Shown piece by piece: positions 9,135 to 17,892 of a stretch of DNA of 38,780 nt (positions are counted from its first letter, which is position 1; each line of letters begins with the position of its first letter). Under the pieces are notes generated by a model. It did no database searches. It was not told the DNA's origin and worked only from the letters and a program-made list of their open reading frames with translations. The stretch comes from Methylococcaceae bacterium (GTDB taxonomy: Bacteria; Pseudomonadota; Gammaproteobacteria; Methylococcales; Methylomonadaceae): assembly GCA_005772825.1 (NCBI GenBank), contig SXIP01000277.1, positions 1 to 38,780 on the forward strand, written 5' to 3'. The position numbers were made by a program, and so were the translations under genes.

Positions 9135-9547
9135 TTTACCTGCTGATAACCCACTTGCCTGAGAATGAACTCATCCACTTTATTATCATTTTGATAAATG
9201 CTGACTCGGGAATCAAACAATCCCAACACGAAAGCAGCCGGAGCCCCGCTGGGATCGATTTCCTCTTTTAGAGGAGTAATCGCGGTGGATTGCCAATGTA
9301 AAGTGAAGGATGGGGTTTTAATTTCCCCGTTTATGTCCGCTGCGGGGTTAACTTGCTGCATCAACGCCAGCGCGTTTTGCCTGAATTGTGTTTTTAGACT
9401 GCTGTCGAGGGCGTGATTAAGCCCGCTTAGGGTATTGTTAATCCAGCTAAATAAAGCCATGCCCGTCGTGCTCACCAATACCAAAGCAACAATGGCTTCC
9501 AATAATGAAAAGCCGCTTTGTTTTTGTCGGCCGTCAACCCGCTTCAT
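9131..9547 (-). CDS. gspI: Type II secretion minor pseudopilin GspI
   Basis: 138 residues with the prepilin motif KQSGFSLLEAIVALVLVSTT, cleavage before Phe13, Glu at mature +5. Length fits GspI. It overlaps gspH by 14 bases and gspJ by 4. The C-terminal part contains the strand-rich domain expected of GspI (FTLHWQSTAITPL, then SRVSIYQND). It would nucleate the tip complex with GspJ and GspK. Confidence 0.9.
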   Translation of the reverse strand: MKRVDGRQKQSGFSLLEAIVALVLVSTTGMALFSWINNTLSGLNHALDSSLKTQFRQNALALMQQVNPAADINGEIKTPSFTLHWQSTAITPLKEEIDPSGAPAAFVLGLFDSRVSIYQNDNKVDEFILRQVGYQQVK

Positions 9548-9929
9548 AGAGTTCGGGCTGACACAGCGGTGCTTGCAGCTTCCATTGCTGCACGAATTGC
9601 TTCCGGCGCAAGGTAATTATTCCGCCGCTGCATACGCCATTCGAATAATAGTCGATTGGCGAGTCGACGCCGATCGTCCAGCCTTCGGGCATTGTCAAAG
9701 GGGGTTCGGGTACGTTGTTTACGCTGTCCTCAAGCTGTCCCAGTCTCCAGGTTTTTCCCTGTTGATATGCTTGGTAGCCCAGCCCTGAAATTTGTTGCAG
9801 TACGTCTTCCACTTGGAAGGCGCGTACCGCGCTCTCATAAAGATTGTTTAATCGGGGCATAATCAGCCCCGTAACCAGGGACAACAGAAGCAATACAACC
9901 AGTAATTCCAGAAGCGTGTAGCCGCGCAT
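9534..9929 (-). CDS. gspH: Type II secretion pseudopilin GspH
   Basis: 131 residues from the ATG at 9929, 4 bases after the gspG stop codon. The open frame extends back to 10082, but that extension overlaps gspG. The prepilin motif MRGYTLLELLVVLLLLSL sits directly at the ATG at 9929, with AAGAG just upstream, so I take the shorter form. Cleavage would follow Gly3, with Glu at mature +5. The C-terminal region has the GspH-type beta domain, with CSGGIITLRRKQFVQQWKL. It joins the pseudopilus. Confidence 0.9.
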   Translation of the reverse strand: MRGYTLLELLVVLLLLSLVTGLIMPRLNNLYESAVRAFQVEDVLQQISGLGYQAYQQGKTWRLGQLEDSVNNVPEPPLTMPEGWTIGVDSPIDYYSNGVCSGGIITLRRKQFVQQWKLQAPLCQPELYEAG

Positions 9930-9933
9930 TCTC

Positions 9934-10389
9934 TTATGGCAGGTAACCGATGTCCGCTGCCGTACCTTCACCGCCCGGTTGACCGTCAGCGCCAAAGGAA
10001 TACAGTGCGAAAGGCTGGTTGTTTTTACCCGGAATACTGTATTGATAAGGTTTTTCCCAAGGGTCCAGAGGCACCGGCTCATCCAGATACGGACCTTGCC
10101 AGAGGTTTTTCACTTGCTCCTGACTGGGCTGGTCATAGAGTATTTTCAAACCTTCATCGACCGTCGGAAAGCGGTTTATGTCCAAGCGCATGGTTTCCAA
10201 TGCACCTTTTATCATTTTAATTTGCGTTTCAGCGGTACTCACTTTTGAGCTATCGACTTTGCCAAACAACCGGGGACCTACCAAACCGGCGAGCAAGCCG
10301 ATAATAACCAGTACCACCAACATTTCCAGCAGTGTAAAGCCCTGTTGTTTGAGCGATATTTTTACGAATAAACGATATTTTTTTAACAT
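9934..10389 (-). CDS. gspG: Type II secretion major pseudopilin GspG
   Basis: 151 residues. The prepilin motif KQQGFTLLEMLVVLVIIGLL is followed by the highly conserved GspG block: LAGLVGPRLFGKVD, then ALETMRLDINRFPT, then PLDPWEKPYQY and the C-terminal calcium-site region SFGADGQPGGEG. It builds the pseudopilus shaft. It lies downstream of gspF with a 39-base gap and directly upstream of gspH. Confidence 0.97.
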   Translation of the reverse strand: MLKKYRLFVKISLKQQGFTLLEMLVVLVIIGLLAGLVGPRLFGKVDSSKVSTAETQIKMIKGALETMRLDINRFPTVDEGLKILYDQPSQEQVKNLWQGPYLDEPVPLDPWEKPYQYSIPGKNNQPFALYSFGADGQPGGEGTAADIGYLP

Positions 10390-10428
10390 AGTGTACTTTT
10401 AATAAAGAGTTTCGGAGGGTGTAATTAA

Positions 10429-11640
10429 TTATACCGAAATATCATTGACGCTGGTGATCGCCAAAATTATACCGGTCATTATAACACCGATGACGGCGCC
10501 GATGACCAATATGGCTATCGGCTCCAGCAAGGCCAGGAAACGCTTCATGCGTTCACGTCCGCTTTCCGTGTATAAGGTGGCAAGTGATTTCAGCATGTTG
10601 GGTAATTCGCCGGAACGTTCACCAACCTTGATCAAACCATAACCCGTGGCGGTAATTGCGCCGCTTTCCTGCAAGGCATCGGCAAGACTGCGTCCGGCTT
10701 TAACGGCTTTGGTAACCTGCGAAAAATTGGCGCGCAGACGACTGCCGGATACGCCTTGCTGCGCCAGCGTCAGCGCGCGGGTCAGTTCGACACGACTGGT
10801 CAGCAAGGTACCGAGCATCGCCGACCAGCGACCGATATCGGATTCGATCAGCCAAGTGCCGAGCAACGGAACGAACATTAATTGATCCCATAAACGCTGG
10901 CGAATCTCCGGTCTGGACATGCCAATAATACCAAGCACTATTACAGCCGCTATAACAGCGCCGATAACAGCCAGATGGCTGTTAACAAACTGCCCGGTTT
11001 CCAGCACGGCTTTCGCTAAAAAGGGTATATCGCCTTTGGCCTTGCTCAATAACTTGGTGAACTTCGGCACCACAACGACGAAAATAATCATGACGGCGCT
11101 AATACCCGAAATAATCAAAATAGTGGGATAAATAAGCGCATTACGCAATTCACTGTTGATTCTCTGCTCGTATTCCATTTGCGAGACGCCGTCGCTTAAC
11201 GATTCCGCAAGGCTTCCGGTCAGTTCGCCGGCCGTCGCCAGATGAAACATATAAGGCGGTAAGTCAATTTTCGATTCCGCCAATGCTTTGGAAAACGCGA
11301 TACCCCGGCGCAACTGCGTGGAAATTTCATCAAGCTCCTGCTTTAAAAAGCCTTGCTGTATCGATTCGGCTAACGATGAAACCGCTTCGTCCAACGACAC
11401 ACCCGATTTTAGCAAGGTTGTAAGCTGATGCATCACTAATAACACATCGCTTTTTTTCACCTTGCCTTTAGCTTTAACTGTGGATTTGCCCTTGGCCTGC
11501 TTCTGCGCCTGTAGCGTTAATGCGACAGGCGTCAAACCCTGACGCTGTAATTGCCGGGCGGCGGAACGTTCCGTATCGACCTCAATGCTGCCGGTCACGA
11601 TGCCGCCGTCTTTATTGATAGCCTTGTAGTGATATTTCAT
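10429..11640 (-). CDS. gspF: Type II secretion inner-membrane protein GspF
   Basis: 403 residues, the usual GspF length. After an N-terminal domain (KYHYKAINKDGGIVTGSIE) come two T2SSF repeats, each with a helical cytosolic bundle and membrane helices: about 70-190, with LLKSGVSLDEAVSSL, and about 270-395, with LLTSRVELTRALTLA. The final segment IAILVIGAVIGVIMTGIILA is the last membrane helix. GspF is the polytopic platform protein that couples GspE to pseudopilus growth. A repeat hairpin lies between it and gspE. Confidence 0.96.
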   Translation of the reverse strand: MKYHYKAINKDGGIVTGSIEVDTERSAARQLQRQGLTPVALTLQAQKQAKGKSTVKAKGKVKKSDVLLVMHQLTTLLKSGVSLDEAVSSLAESIQQGFLKQELDEISTQLRRGIAFSKALAESKIDLPPYMFHLATAGELTGSLAESLSDGVSQMEYEQRINSELRNALIYPTILIISGISAVMIIFVVVVPKFTKLLSKAKGDIPFLAKAVLETGQFVNSHLAVIGAVIAAVIVLGIIGMSRPEIRQRLWDQLMFVPLLGTWLIESDIGRWSAMLGTLLTSRVELTRALTLAQQGVSGSRLRANFSQVTKAVKAGRSLADALQESGAITATGYGLIKVGERSGELPNMLKSLATLYTESGRERMKRFLALLEPIAILVIGAVIGVIMTGIILAITSVNDISV

Positions 11641-11662
11641 GAGTTGCTTATTAACTTTATCG

Positions 11663-11684
11663 TTCCCATGCTCCGGCGTGGGAA
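11663..11684. repeat. REP-like hairpin between gspE and gspF
   Basis: TTCCCATGCTCCGGCGTGGGAA folds into a short hairpin (TTCCCA with TGGGAA, then a T-G pair and GC/GC, loop TCCG). The surrounding sequence TTTATCGTTCCCATGCTCCGG recurs almost exactly at 38626-38646, so this is a dispersed repeat family. Confidence 0.65.
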
Positions 11685-11729
11685 TAATAGAATTCCTGCG
11701 GTTCTAAGATGAGTATTTATATTCATGGC

Positions 11730-13403
11730 TTAATTGGCGGTAACCCGCAATACCTCTTCAACACTGGTTATCCCCTGATAGGCTTTCATAAAACCGTCCT
11801 CGCGTAATGATTTAAAGCCCTGCCCTACTGCTATCCGGTGCAATTCCGCGGTGCTGCCGCCCTGCGCGATGGCATGCTGAAGCTCGGGAGTAACCGGCAC
11901 CAGTTCATGAATACCGACGCGACCGCTAAATCCCGATCCCTGGCAATGCTTGCAGCCAACCGGCTCCAGCCAGTTGGCGGGCTGACCCACGAGAAATTCC
12001 GGCAGATTTTGTTCGGTGTTGACACGAATGTCCACCACCGGATTGCCGGGTACGGCGCAGTGTTTACATAAGCGCCTGACCAGTCGTTGCGCCATGACGG
12101 CACGTACCGGTGTCGCCACCAAAAACGGGTCTATGCCCATATCGATCAAGCGGGTAAAGGCACTAATGGCGTCGTTGGTATGCAACGTAGACAACACCAA
12201 ATGTCCGGTGAGCGAAGATTGGATGGCGATTTCAGCCGTTTCCCGATCCCGGATTTCGCCGATCATAATCACATCCGGGTCTTGCCGCAGAATAGCGCGT
12301 AACGCACGGGCAAAGTTATAGCCAATGGTATCGAGCGTCTGCACCTGGGTAATACCGGACATACGGTATTCCACCGGGTCTTCGACGGTAATGATTTTAC
12401 GTTCGCCGGTGTTGATGTTATCGAGCACCGAATACAGCGTCGTCGATTTACCCGAACCGGTAGGCCCCGTTACCAAAATAATGCCGTGCGGTTGACTCGA
12501 CCATTCCTTCAAAAGTTTCAGGTTATCGGGCCGCATACCGATGGAATCAATACTGAACTTTTGCTTTTCCTTCGGCAGCAATCGCATGACGATGGATTCC
12601 CCATGCACACCAGGCAACGCGGAAATACGCACATCCAAATCCTCACCGCTGACCCGCGTTTCAATTTGACCGTCTTGCGGCAAACGATGCTCGGCTATAT
12701 CCATGCCGGAAATCAGCTTGATGCGCGAGGCGATGGCATTAAAACGTTCGATCGGCAAGGTAAAGCGTTCATAAAGAATCCCGTCGATGCGTAATCGCAC
12801 CTTGACCGTATAGCGTTCCGGCTCAATATGAATATCCGAGGCGCGTTGATCAAAGGCCATCGCCAATAAATTATTGACGAATTCGATGACAGGCGCTTCT
12901 TCGGCCAGTTCGCGTAAATAACCCACACCGCTGTTACCGGCATCACTCTCGCCCAGACGGTTGACCATATCCAGCAACTGGTCGAGATCATGACTGCGAA
13001 CCAGCATCCATTCCAGCGTAGACTCAGGCAGAGTTTTTTCCAGGACTTCGCGGATGCCGTTATTTAATGGGTCGCGGGCTGCACAGCAAACAACGTTGTC
13101 GCCTTTTTCGAAGGCGATCACTTCCTGGTCCAGCCACCAGTCGATAGTCAGACCGGTGCTGTTAAGCCATTCCAGCATTTGCCTGCTGTTACCCGGCAAG
13201 TCTTTAAGATCCAGTAGCGGCATATCGAGCTGCCTGGATAATACCGGCAGAATGGCGTCTTCCGACAACGCGCCTATACGAATCAAAATGGCGCCGAGAC
13301 GTCCGCCTACCTGGCCCTGCACATATAAAGCCTTTTCCAGGTCGGCGGGGCTAATGAGTTCCTGCGCTAACAATAATTGTCCAAGCTGCTGTTTTAAAGG
13401 CAT
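11730..13403 (-). CDS. gspE: Type II secretion ATPase GspE
   Basis: 557 residues. N-terminal GspE domains (about 1-150) end in the segment preceding the ATPase; DIHIEPE (about 190-196) and RIDGILYE belong to the N2 domain. Walker A is GPTGSGKST (313-321), the Asp box is ITVEDPVEYRM (about 338-348), Walker B is DPDVIMIGEIRD (about 376-387) and the His box includes STLHTND. Two CxxC pairs (CKHC near 455 and CKHC near 502) form the zinc-binding module typical of GspE/PilB. It powers pseudopilus assembly through GspF and GspL. It is the first gene of the operon, and the GC-rich direct/inverted repeat at 13503-13567 lies upstream of it. Confidence 0.97.
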   Translation of the reverse strand: MPLKQQLGQLLLAQELISPADLEKALYVQGQVGGRLGAILIRIGALSEDAILPVLSRQLDMPLLDLKDLPGNSRQMLEWLNSTGLTIDWWLDQEVIAFEKGDNVVCCAARDPLNNGIREVLEKTLPESTLEWMLVRSHDLDQLLDMVNRLGESDAGNSGVGYLRELAEEAPVIEFVNNLLAMAFDQRASDIHIEPERYTVKVRLRIDGILYERFTLPIERFNAIASRIKLISGMDIAEHRLPQDGQIETRVSGEDLDVRISALPGVHGESIVMRLLPKEKQKFSIDSIGMRPDNLKLLKEWSSQPHGIILVTGPTGSGKSTTLYSVLDNINTGERKIITVEDPVEYRMSGITQVQTLDTIGYNFARALRAILRQDPDVIMIGEIRDRETAEIAIQSSLTGHLVLSTLHTNDAISAFTRLIDMGIDPFLVATPVRAVMAQRLVRRLCKHCAVPGNPVVDIRVNTEQNLPEFLVGQPANWLEPVGCKHCQGSGFSGRVGIHELVPVTPELQHAIAQGGSTAELHRIAVGQGFKSLREDGFMKAYQGITSVEEVLRVTAN

Positions 13404-13502
13404 AGGTTAAATTGTGGAGAAGAGAGTTTGATGAGGATTCATCAAAAATAAGTAAAAATTTGAAAAGCTCGGCAACAAAAACAAATCGCCCAAGTATAGA
13501 GG

Positions 13503-13567
13503 AAGCAGGAAATAAAGCTTCATTTGATTCCCCTCTCCCCAACCCTCTCCCGGAGGGAGAGGGAGCT
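13503..13567. repeat. Dispersed palindromic repeat, second copy inside the MoxR gene
   Basis: On the complement this reads CCCTCTCCCTCCGGGAGAGG, then GTTGGGGAGAGGGG, then AATCAAATGAAGCTTTATTT. The core CTCTCCCGGAGGGAGAGG forms a hairpin. Essentially the same sequence, including the AAATGAAGCTTTATTT tail, is found at 34052-34120 in the coding sequence of the AAA+ gene. Here it sits upstream of gspE, between that gene and the GH5 gene. Confidence 0.8.
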
Positions 13568-13655
13568 CAATATAGTTGTCATTATAAATTAATTACACAG
13601 TTCAATTACCGTCTCTTTGTTAAATAATTTTTTCAAAAAGAAATTAGCTTACCCG

Positions 13656-14834
13656 CTAGGCTTTACTATCCGTGTCCGCCGATTTGCGAAAATGCCGCCT
13701 ATCCACATCGCCATTGTCAAACCGATCAGGCAACCAGCCTCTGTTAACACACTCGCGAAAACACCATGCCGGCGTGGTTTCGGTCTTGTAGCTCCAGAAA
13801 AACCAGCCGAGATATTTTTCAAAAGTGAGCAATTGAGCTGCGGCATAGCCTCGGTAGGCGACTGACATCTGGAACTCGTCCATATCTTGCAGTGCATGGT
13901 TGAAAGGCCCCTTTTCCCAAAGCGCAACCACTTTTAAATCCAGCCCCAGACTCCATTCTCCGACATAAACCCAGTGGCCAAGATCACGAATGATGTCGTC
14001 CGCTTCAGTTTTCCATTCAACCACCGCGCCGCGTATATGACCGTAAATATCCGCGTCAATCTCGGCTCGTCCAAAACATTGGTAACGATGAATATCCAGC
14101 ACGACATTGCTGAATTCCGGTTCCGTTAAAAAGCCGCTATATTCGCGGAAGGAACGAAAACTGTCATGAAAAACGACAGCCACATCGTTGGCCGGACAAT
14201 ATTTTCGGATCCGCCGGTAACCGTCCGTGGTATATTTTTTCAATAAATCCATATCGATATCCCAGCGCGGCTCATTCAATACCTCTATGGCGTACAAAGC
14301 GGGCCGGTTGTGGTATCGCTCGGCCAGCCGCTCCAGTATGTCCAGCGCGTAATTAATATAGTCTTGCTGCGTGTGCCACTCACATACATTCTGGATGCCG
14401 CCGTTATCAAAGCCGTTCTGGCAACCGGGCGCAGCATGCAAATCCAGTACGACCAGCAAGCCGTATTGCTCGGCCCAATCGAAAGCCTGGTCGAGAATCT
14501 CTATGCCTCCTTCAACGAAAGGATGCAAAGATTCACCATAAGACCTGTGATAAGGATAGCCGGGGCCGAATATCCAGTGACCGACTGGAATCCTGACTGC
14601 ATTAATTCCGATTTTGGCAAGCCAGGCAAAGTCGTCGCGGGTGATAAAGGTATTCCAGTGCTTTTTCAATGCCTGTTCTGCACGATCGCCCAGTTCAACG
14701 CAGAAGGAGGTTTCGTCCTTTGCCTGCAAGCCCTCAAACAGGCTCGGCGTCATCCATTTCTCGATCACCAGCCAGCCGCCCAGATTAACACCGCGCAGCT
14801 TTTTGCCGAATTTGTTGTCGAATACCGGTTTCAT
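13656..14834 (-). CDS. Glycoside hydrolase family 5, exo-beta-1,3-glucanase-like
   Basis: 392 residues. LRGVNLGGWLVIEKWMTPS near the N terminus is the hallmark of the GH5 subgroup containing exo-1,3-beta-glucanases. The barrel then shows INAVRIPVGHW (about 77-87), LLVVLDLHAAPGCQNG (about 126-141), EVLNEP with the acid/base Glu188, and the nucleophile Glu293 in VYVGEWS. Both catalytic residues are intact. No signal peptide is visible, so the enzyme should be cytosolic. That is unusual for polysaccharide attack and suggests action on imported oligosaccharides or a glucoside. It ends 253 bases from gspE. A ribosome site AAAGG precedes the ATG. Confidence 0.9.
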   Translation of the reverse strand: MKPVFDNKFGKKLRGVNLGGWLVIEKWMTPSLFEGLQAKDETSFCVELGDRAEQALKKHWNTFITRDDFAWLAKIGINAVRIPVGHWIFGPGYPYHRSYGESLHPFVEGGIEILDQAFDWAEQYGLLVVLDLHAAPGCQNGFDNGGIQNVCEWHTQQDYINYALDILERLAERYHNRPALYAIEVLNEPRWDIDMDLLKKYTTDGYRRIRKYCPANDVAVVFHDSFRSFREYSGFLTEPEFSNVVLDIHRYQCFGRAEIDADIYGHIRGAVVEWKTEADDIIRDLGHWVYVGEWSLGLDLKVVALWEKGPFNHALQDMDEFQMSVAYRGYAAAQLLTFEKYLGWFFWSYKTETTPAWCFRECVNRGWLPDRFDNGDVDRRHFRKSADTDSKA

Positions 14835-14881
14835 TATGTTTTACCTTTAATTAATACTTAAATTATGAAGAGGAAAAACAC

Positions 14882-16576
14882 TTACAACGCAATCCTTCTA
14901 TGATGGAATGCCTCAGCCGTGGGTTGATTCATAATCGTCAGCATCGCGGCTTCAGGTAGCTCCTGGCAGATCAAGCGCAGCATCTCCGATTCTCCTTCTG
15001 GCGTGAGCGAGTCAAAGGCCTCTTGCTGCAAGATCCATCTGGGGCGGTATAACAATAGTCGAACCAGTCCCAAGCGCTGTTGCTGTTCACGGGAAAGCAC
15101 TTTTTCCCAGGTGTCTGTCTGGTCAAGCTGCTCCAGTAAATCTTCAAGCCCGGCCAGTTTGAGCAACTCCTCAATCTTGTCCCGACTGAAGGTTTCAGGC
15201 GCAGACGGGTAGCAAATCGCTTCATACAGCGTGCCATCCGGTAAATAAGGTCTTGGCGGCATAAAGAACATCGGTTCCTGGTCAGGTAATTCGATACTGC
15301 CGCAGCCCCAGGGCCAAAGACCGGCAATCGCCTTGAAAAGCTTGGCGCCGGTCGCAGCATCGCCATGGATGAGAACGCGTTCGCCCTGTCTTATTTCATC
15401 GTTGATACCTGATACAATCACTTCACCATTGTGTTTGGCGATACACAAATCATGGAAGCACAAAACAGAATTGTCGGGTTTTTCTATAAGGATTCGCTGC
15501 GGGTCAGGACGGGCGATCTCCTGTTCCAGCTCTTCCAATGCTTCGACCAAGCCCAATACGCGCTCAACCGAGGCGCGCCATTGCGCGATTCCGGCCATAT
15601 TATTGACTGGCCAGGATAATGCGGAAGCCATGTGCTGAAAAGCCTGCACCGATTGCATCAAAGCGCCCAAGGTAATGCTTCCCAGAATATAGCGCGGCGC
15701 GGAAACCAGAATAGGAAACGCCATCGACAGTACACCATAGCCGGAGTTAAAGAGGAGAATATTCGCCCAGGCATGGGTTTGCTTATCGTACACGTCGGTA
15801 ATCGCTTGAAAAAGACTGAGAAAGCGCTTTTTCTCATTGCTTTCACCCTGAATCAGGGCTATTGCATGGGAGTTTTCCCGCGCCCTGACCAAGCCAAAGC
15901 GAAAATTAGCCTCTGCGGTTTGCATGGCGTTAGTGGTCATCGTTAACGGGCGGCCTATCCACCAACCCAACCAGGAAGCACCGGCGGCATAAAGAATGGC
16001 TATCCAGACCAGATGCCCGTATACAGGCATTTTGATAATTCCCAAATCAACAACAACGACGCCTGAAAGCGACCAGAGAATTTCAGTAAAACTGATCAGC
16101 AACAACACGCTGTAGAATAACGAATGCGCGAGAGCAATGGCTTCATCGGTGGCAATACGAATATCTTCGGCTATCCGACCATCCGGATTGTCATGTTCGG
16201 CAGTTTGTATGTGGGTCACCTGGTAATGGCGGCCTTTGCTCATCCATTGACTGATAACGCGCTCCGTCAACCAACTGCGCCAGGCGATTTGCAATCGCCG
16301 CTTGATGGTTAAGTGCGTGAAAGTAACGGCCATACTGGCTGCAAAAATCAGAATAAGCAAACCGATCTGCTTGAATAATCCTGACATGGAATGCTGTTCA
16401 AGCGCATTGAAAAGAGCGGCGCTCCATTCCGTGATAACCACGGCAATGACGATTTGAACCACAGTGAGGACAATTAAAGCCAGCGCCTGTTTCTGGATGA
16501 CCGACTTATTTTCAGAGGTCCAAAAGGGACCCGCTAACCGTATGAACTGAATAAAAAATTTGCTTTTACCGGGCAT
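14882..16576 (-). CDS. SbmA/BacA-type ABC transporter (YddA-like fusion) with a degenerate ATPase domain
   Basis: 564 residues. The membrane domain (about 25-340) has the SbmA/BacA-like pattern: RSWLTERVISQWMSKGRHY, then HDNPDGRIAEDIRIATDEA, then GSITLGALMQSVQAFQHM. The C-terminal nucleotide-binding domain (about 365-564) keeps the fold outline, but its motifs are altered. The Walker A region reads GDAATGAKL (405-413) without GKS/T. The Q-loop reads MPPRPYLP (Pro for Gln). The signature reads LSREQQQR. Walker B ends ILQQE (Gln for Asp). The switch His is Asn550. The single open frame is intact, so the protein is probably made but is unlikely to hydrolyse ATP normally. It may work like SbmA, which has no ATPase domain and is proton-driven. 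The substrate is unknown (peptides or long-chain acyl compounds are possible). Confidence 0.85.
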   Translation of the reverse strand: MPGKSKFFIQFIRLAGPFWTSENKSVIQKQALALIVLTVVQIVIAVVITEWSAALFNALEQHSMSGLFKQIGLLILIFAASMAVTFTHLTIKRRLQIAWRSWLTERVISQWMSKGRHYQVTHIQTAEHDNPDGRIAEDIRIATDEAIALAHSLFYSVLLLISFTEILWSLSGVVVVDLGIIKMPVYGHLVWIAILYAAGASWLGWWIGRPLTMTTNAMQTAEANFRFGLVRARENSHAIALIQGESNEKKRFLSLFQAITDVYDKQTHAWANILLFNSGYGVLSMAFPILVSAPRYILGSITLGALMQSVQAFQHMASALSWPVNNMAGIAQWRASVERVLGLVEALEELEQEIARPDPQRILIEKPDNSVLCFHDLCIAKHNGEVIVSGINDEIRQGERVLIHGDAATGAKLFKAIAGLWPWGCGSIELPDQEPMFFMPPRPYLPDGTLYEAICYPSAPETFSRDKIEELLKLAGLEDLLEQLDQTDTWEKVLSREQQQRLGLVRLLLYRPRWILQQEAFDSLTPEGESEMLRLICQELPEAAMLTIMNQPTAEAFHHRRIAL

Positions 16577-16858
16577 AAATAATTGTCCTCATTGGGGTAA
16601 ACTATTTCATATCAAACACAGCGTAAATTAATAGCGATAAAATATATCTTGTTTATTGCTTAAAGCCTTTTAATGATACGCACATTTACAAGGGCTTCCA
16701 GCTTTTTTTAAGAAAATCTGTCGCCGGAATAGCTCAAACCACCCGATCGCATTCTTGATAAAATACACTACGAAAATTGCTAAAAACCAATGACGTTGCT
16801 TGTTGAAGTTTACTTCAGAATCATCCAATCGATATTGACCCATTAAGAGATTAAAACA
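16577..16858. promoter_or_regulatory. Divergent promoter region between the ABC protein and GDPD genes
   Basis: The two genes diverge from this 282-base AT-rich gap, so it must contain promoters for both strands. Ribosome sites are visible: GAGGA before the ABC gene (minus) and AAGAGA before the GDPD ATG. I cannot pick out unambiguous -35/-10 pairs. Confidence 0.5.
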
Positions 16859-17776
16859 ATGTTGAATCCTGATCCGCTACGCATGGCCGGACAATCTGCG
16901 GCGCCTGTTTTGAATATAGCCCATCGCGGCGCTCGCGCGTTTGCGCCGGAGAACACTCTTGCCGCCTTTGAAAAAGCGAAGACCTTCGGGTGCCAGATGT
17001 TTGAGATGGATGTCCGCATGTGTAAAGATGAAGAGCTGGTCGTTCATCACGACGAGCAGTTAACACGCTGCACCGATGTCGGCGCCAAATTCCCGGATCG
17101 CAGCACCTATGCCGTCTCGGATTTCAATTATGATGAATTGTCCATACTGGATGCCGGCAGTTGGTATGTCGAACAACTGGCGCTTCTTCCCTCGCAAAGG
17201 CAGTCGTTTTTACAGACGCTGACAGACGAAGAACTGGCCCGCTTTGTCAGCGCGGAAGATCGGGCGTTCTACGCATCCGGCGAGATCAGGATACCAACCT
17301 TAAAACAAACGCTGGAACTTGCCGAGCGTACAGGCATGATGGTTAATATCGAGCTCAAAACGCAGCCGGAGCTGCATCCGGGTCTTGCTGAAGCGGTTGT
17401 AAAACTGGTCGAACGCATGGGAATGGAGCATCGTGTCCTGATTTCATCGTTTGATCATGCGCAACTGGTGAACGTACGCAAGCTCACAAAAATTATCGCA
17501 ACGGCTGTTTTAACCGGTGGACGCATCGAGAACCCGGTCGCGTATTTACAGTCACTTGATGCCGATGCCTATAACCCCGACTGTTATAACGACTGCGACT
17601 CGGCAGGAATTAGAAAACTCAACCTGGTCGGCATCAGCGCAGTTCGCGAAGCAAGCCATGCTGTCAATGTGTGGACTTGCAACAACAAGGATGATATGCA
17701 AGTCTTGATAGCCGCCGGCGTAAGCGGTTTAATCTCGGACTTCCCGAATCGGGTTAGGGATGTTTTGATGGTATAG
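16859..17776 (+). CDS. Glycerophosphodiester phosphodiesterase (GDPD family, UgpQ-like)
   Basis: 305 residues. The GDPD signature is complete: IAHRGARAFAPENT with His22, Arg23 and Glu31, then FEMDVR with Glu49 and Asp51, then VVHHDEQLTR with His64. Later come MMVNIELKTQPE and VLISSFDH, and the barrel ends with VNVWTCNNKDDM and GLISDFPN. It hydrolyses glycerophosphodiesters to glycerol-3-phosphate and an alcohol. Residues about 78-145 are an insert seen in the subgroup that carries a DERTYAVSDF-like segment. No signal peptide is visible, so it is probably cytosolic. It is monocistronic, facing the RTX gene. Confidence 0.93.
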   Translation: MLNPDPLRMAGQSAAPVLNIAHRGARAFAPENTLAAFEKAKTFGCQMFEMDVRMCKDEELVVHHDEQLTRCTDVGAKFPDRSTYAVSDFNYDELSILDAGSWYVEQLALLPSQRQSFLQTLTDEELARFVSAEDRAFYASGEIRIPTLKQTLELAERTGMMVNIELKTQPELHPGLAEAVVKLVERMGMEHRVLISSFDHAQLVNVRKLTKIIATAVLTGGRIENPVAYLQSLDADAYNPDCYNDCDSAGIRKLNLVGISAVREASHAVNVWTCNNKDDMQVLIAAGVSGLISDFPNRVRDVLMV

Positions 17777-17793
17777 TTTGGATGTCAAACTAT
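17773..17793. terminator. Possible weak terminator hairpin after the GDPD gene
   Basis: ATAGTTTG pairs perfectly with CAAACTAT across a 5-base loop, and the 5' arm includes the stop codon. No T-run follows. A second imperfect GC-rich hairpin (about 17816-17848) lies next to it, before the convergent RTX gene. Confidence 0.35.
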
Positions 17794-17892
17794 TAAGATC
17801 GAGAATATATAAACCGGAGAAGGTAGGCAAACCGCCTCCCTCTCCGTCCGAAAAAACGACTTGGACACGAAAAGCCCGCGCCCCTATTCGAC

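Noticed and set aside
9930-10082. The upstream 51 codons of the GspH open frame
   Set aside because: They overlap gspG and precede the prepilin motif; the ATG at 9929 has the motif right at its start.
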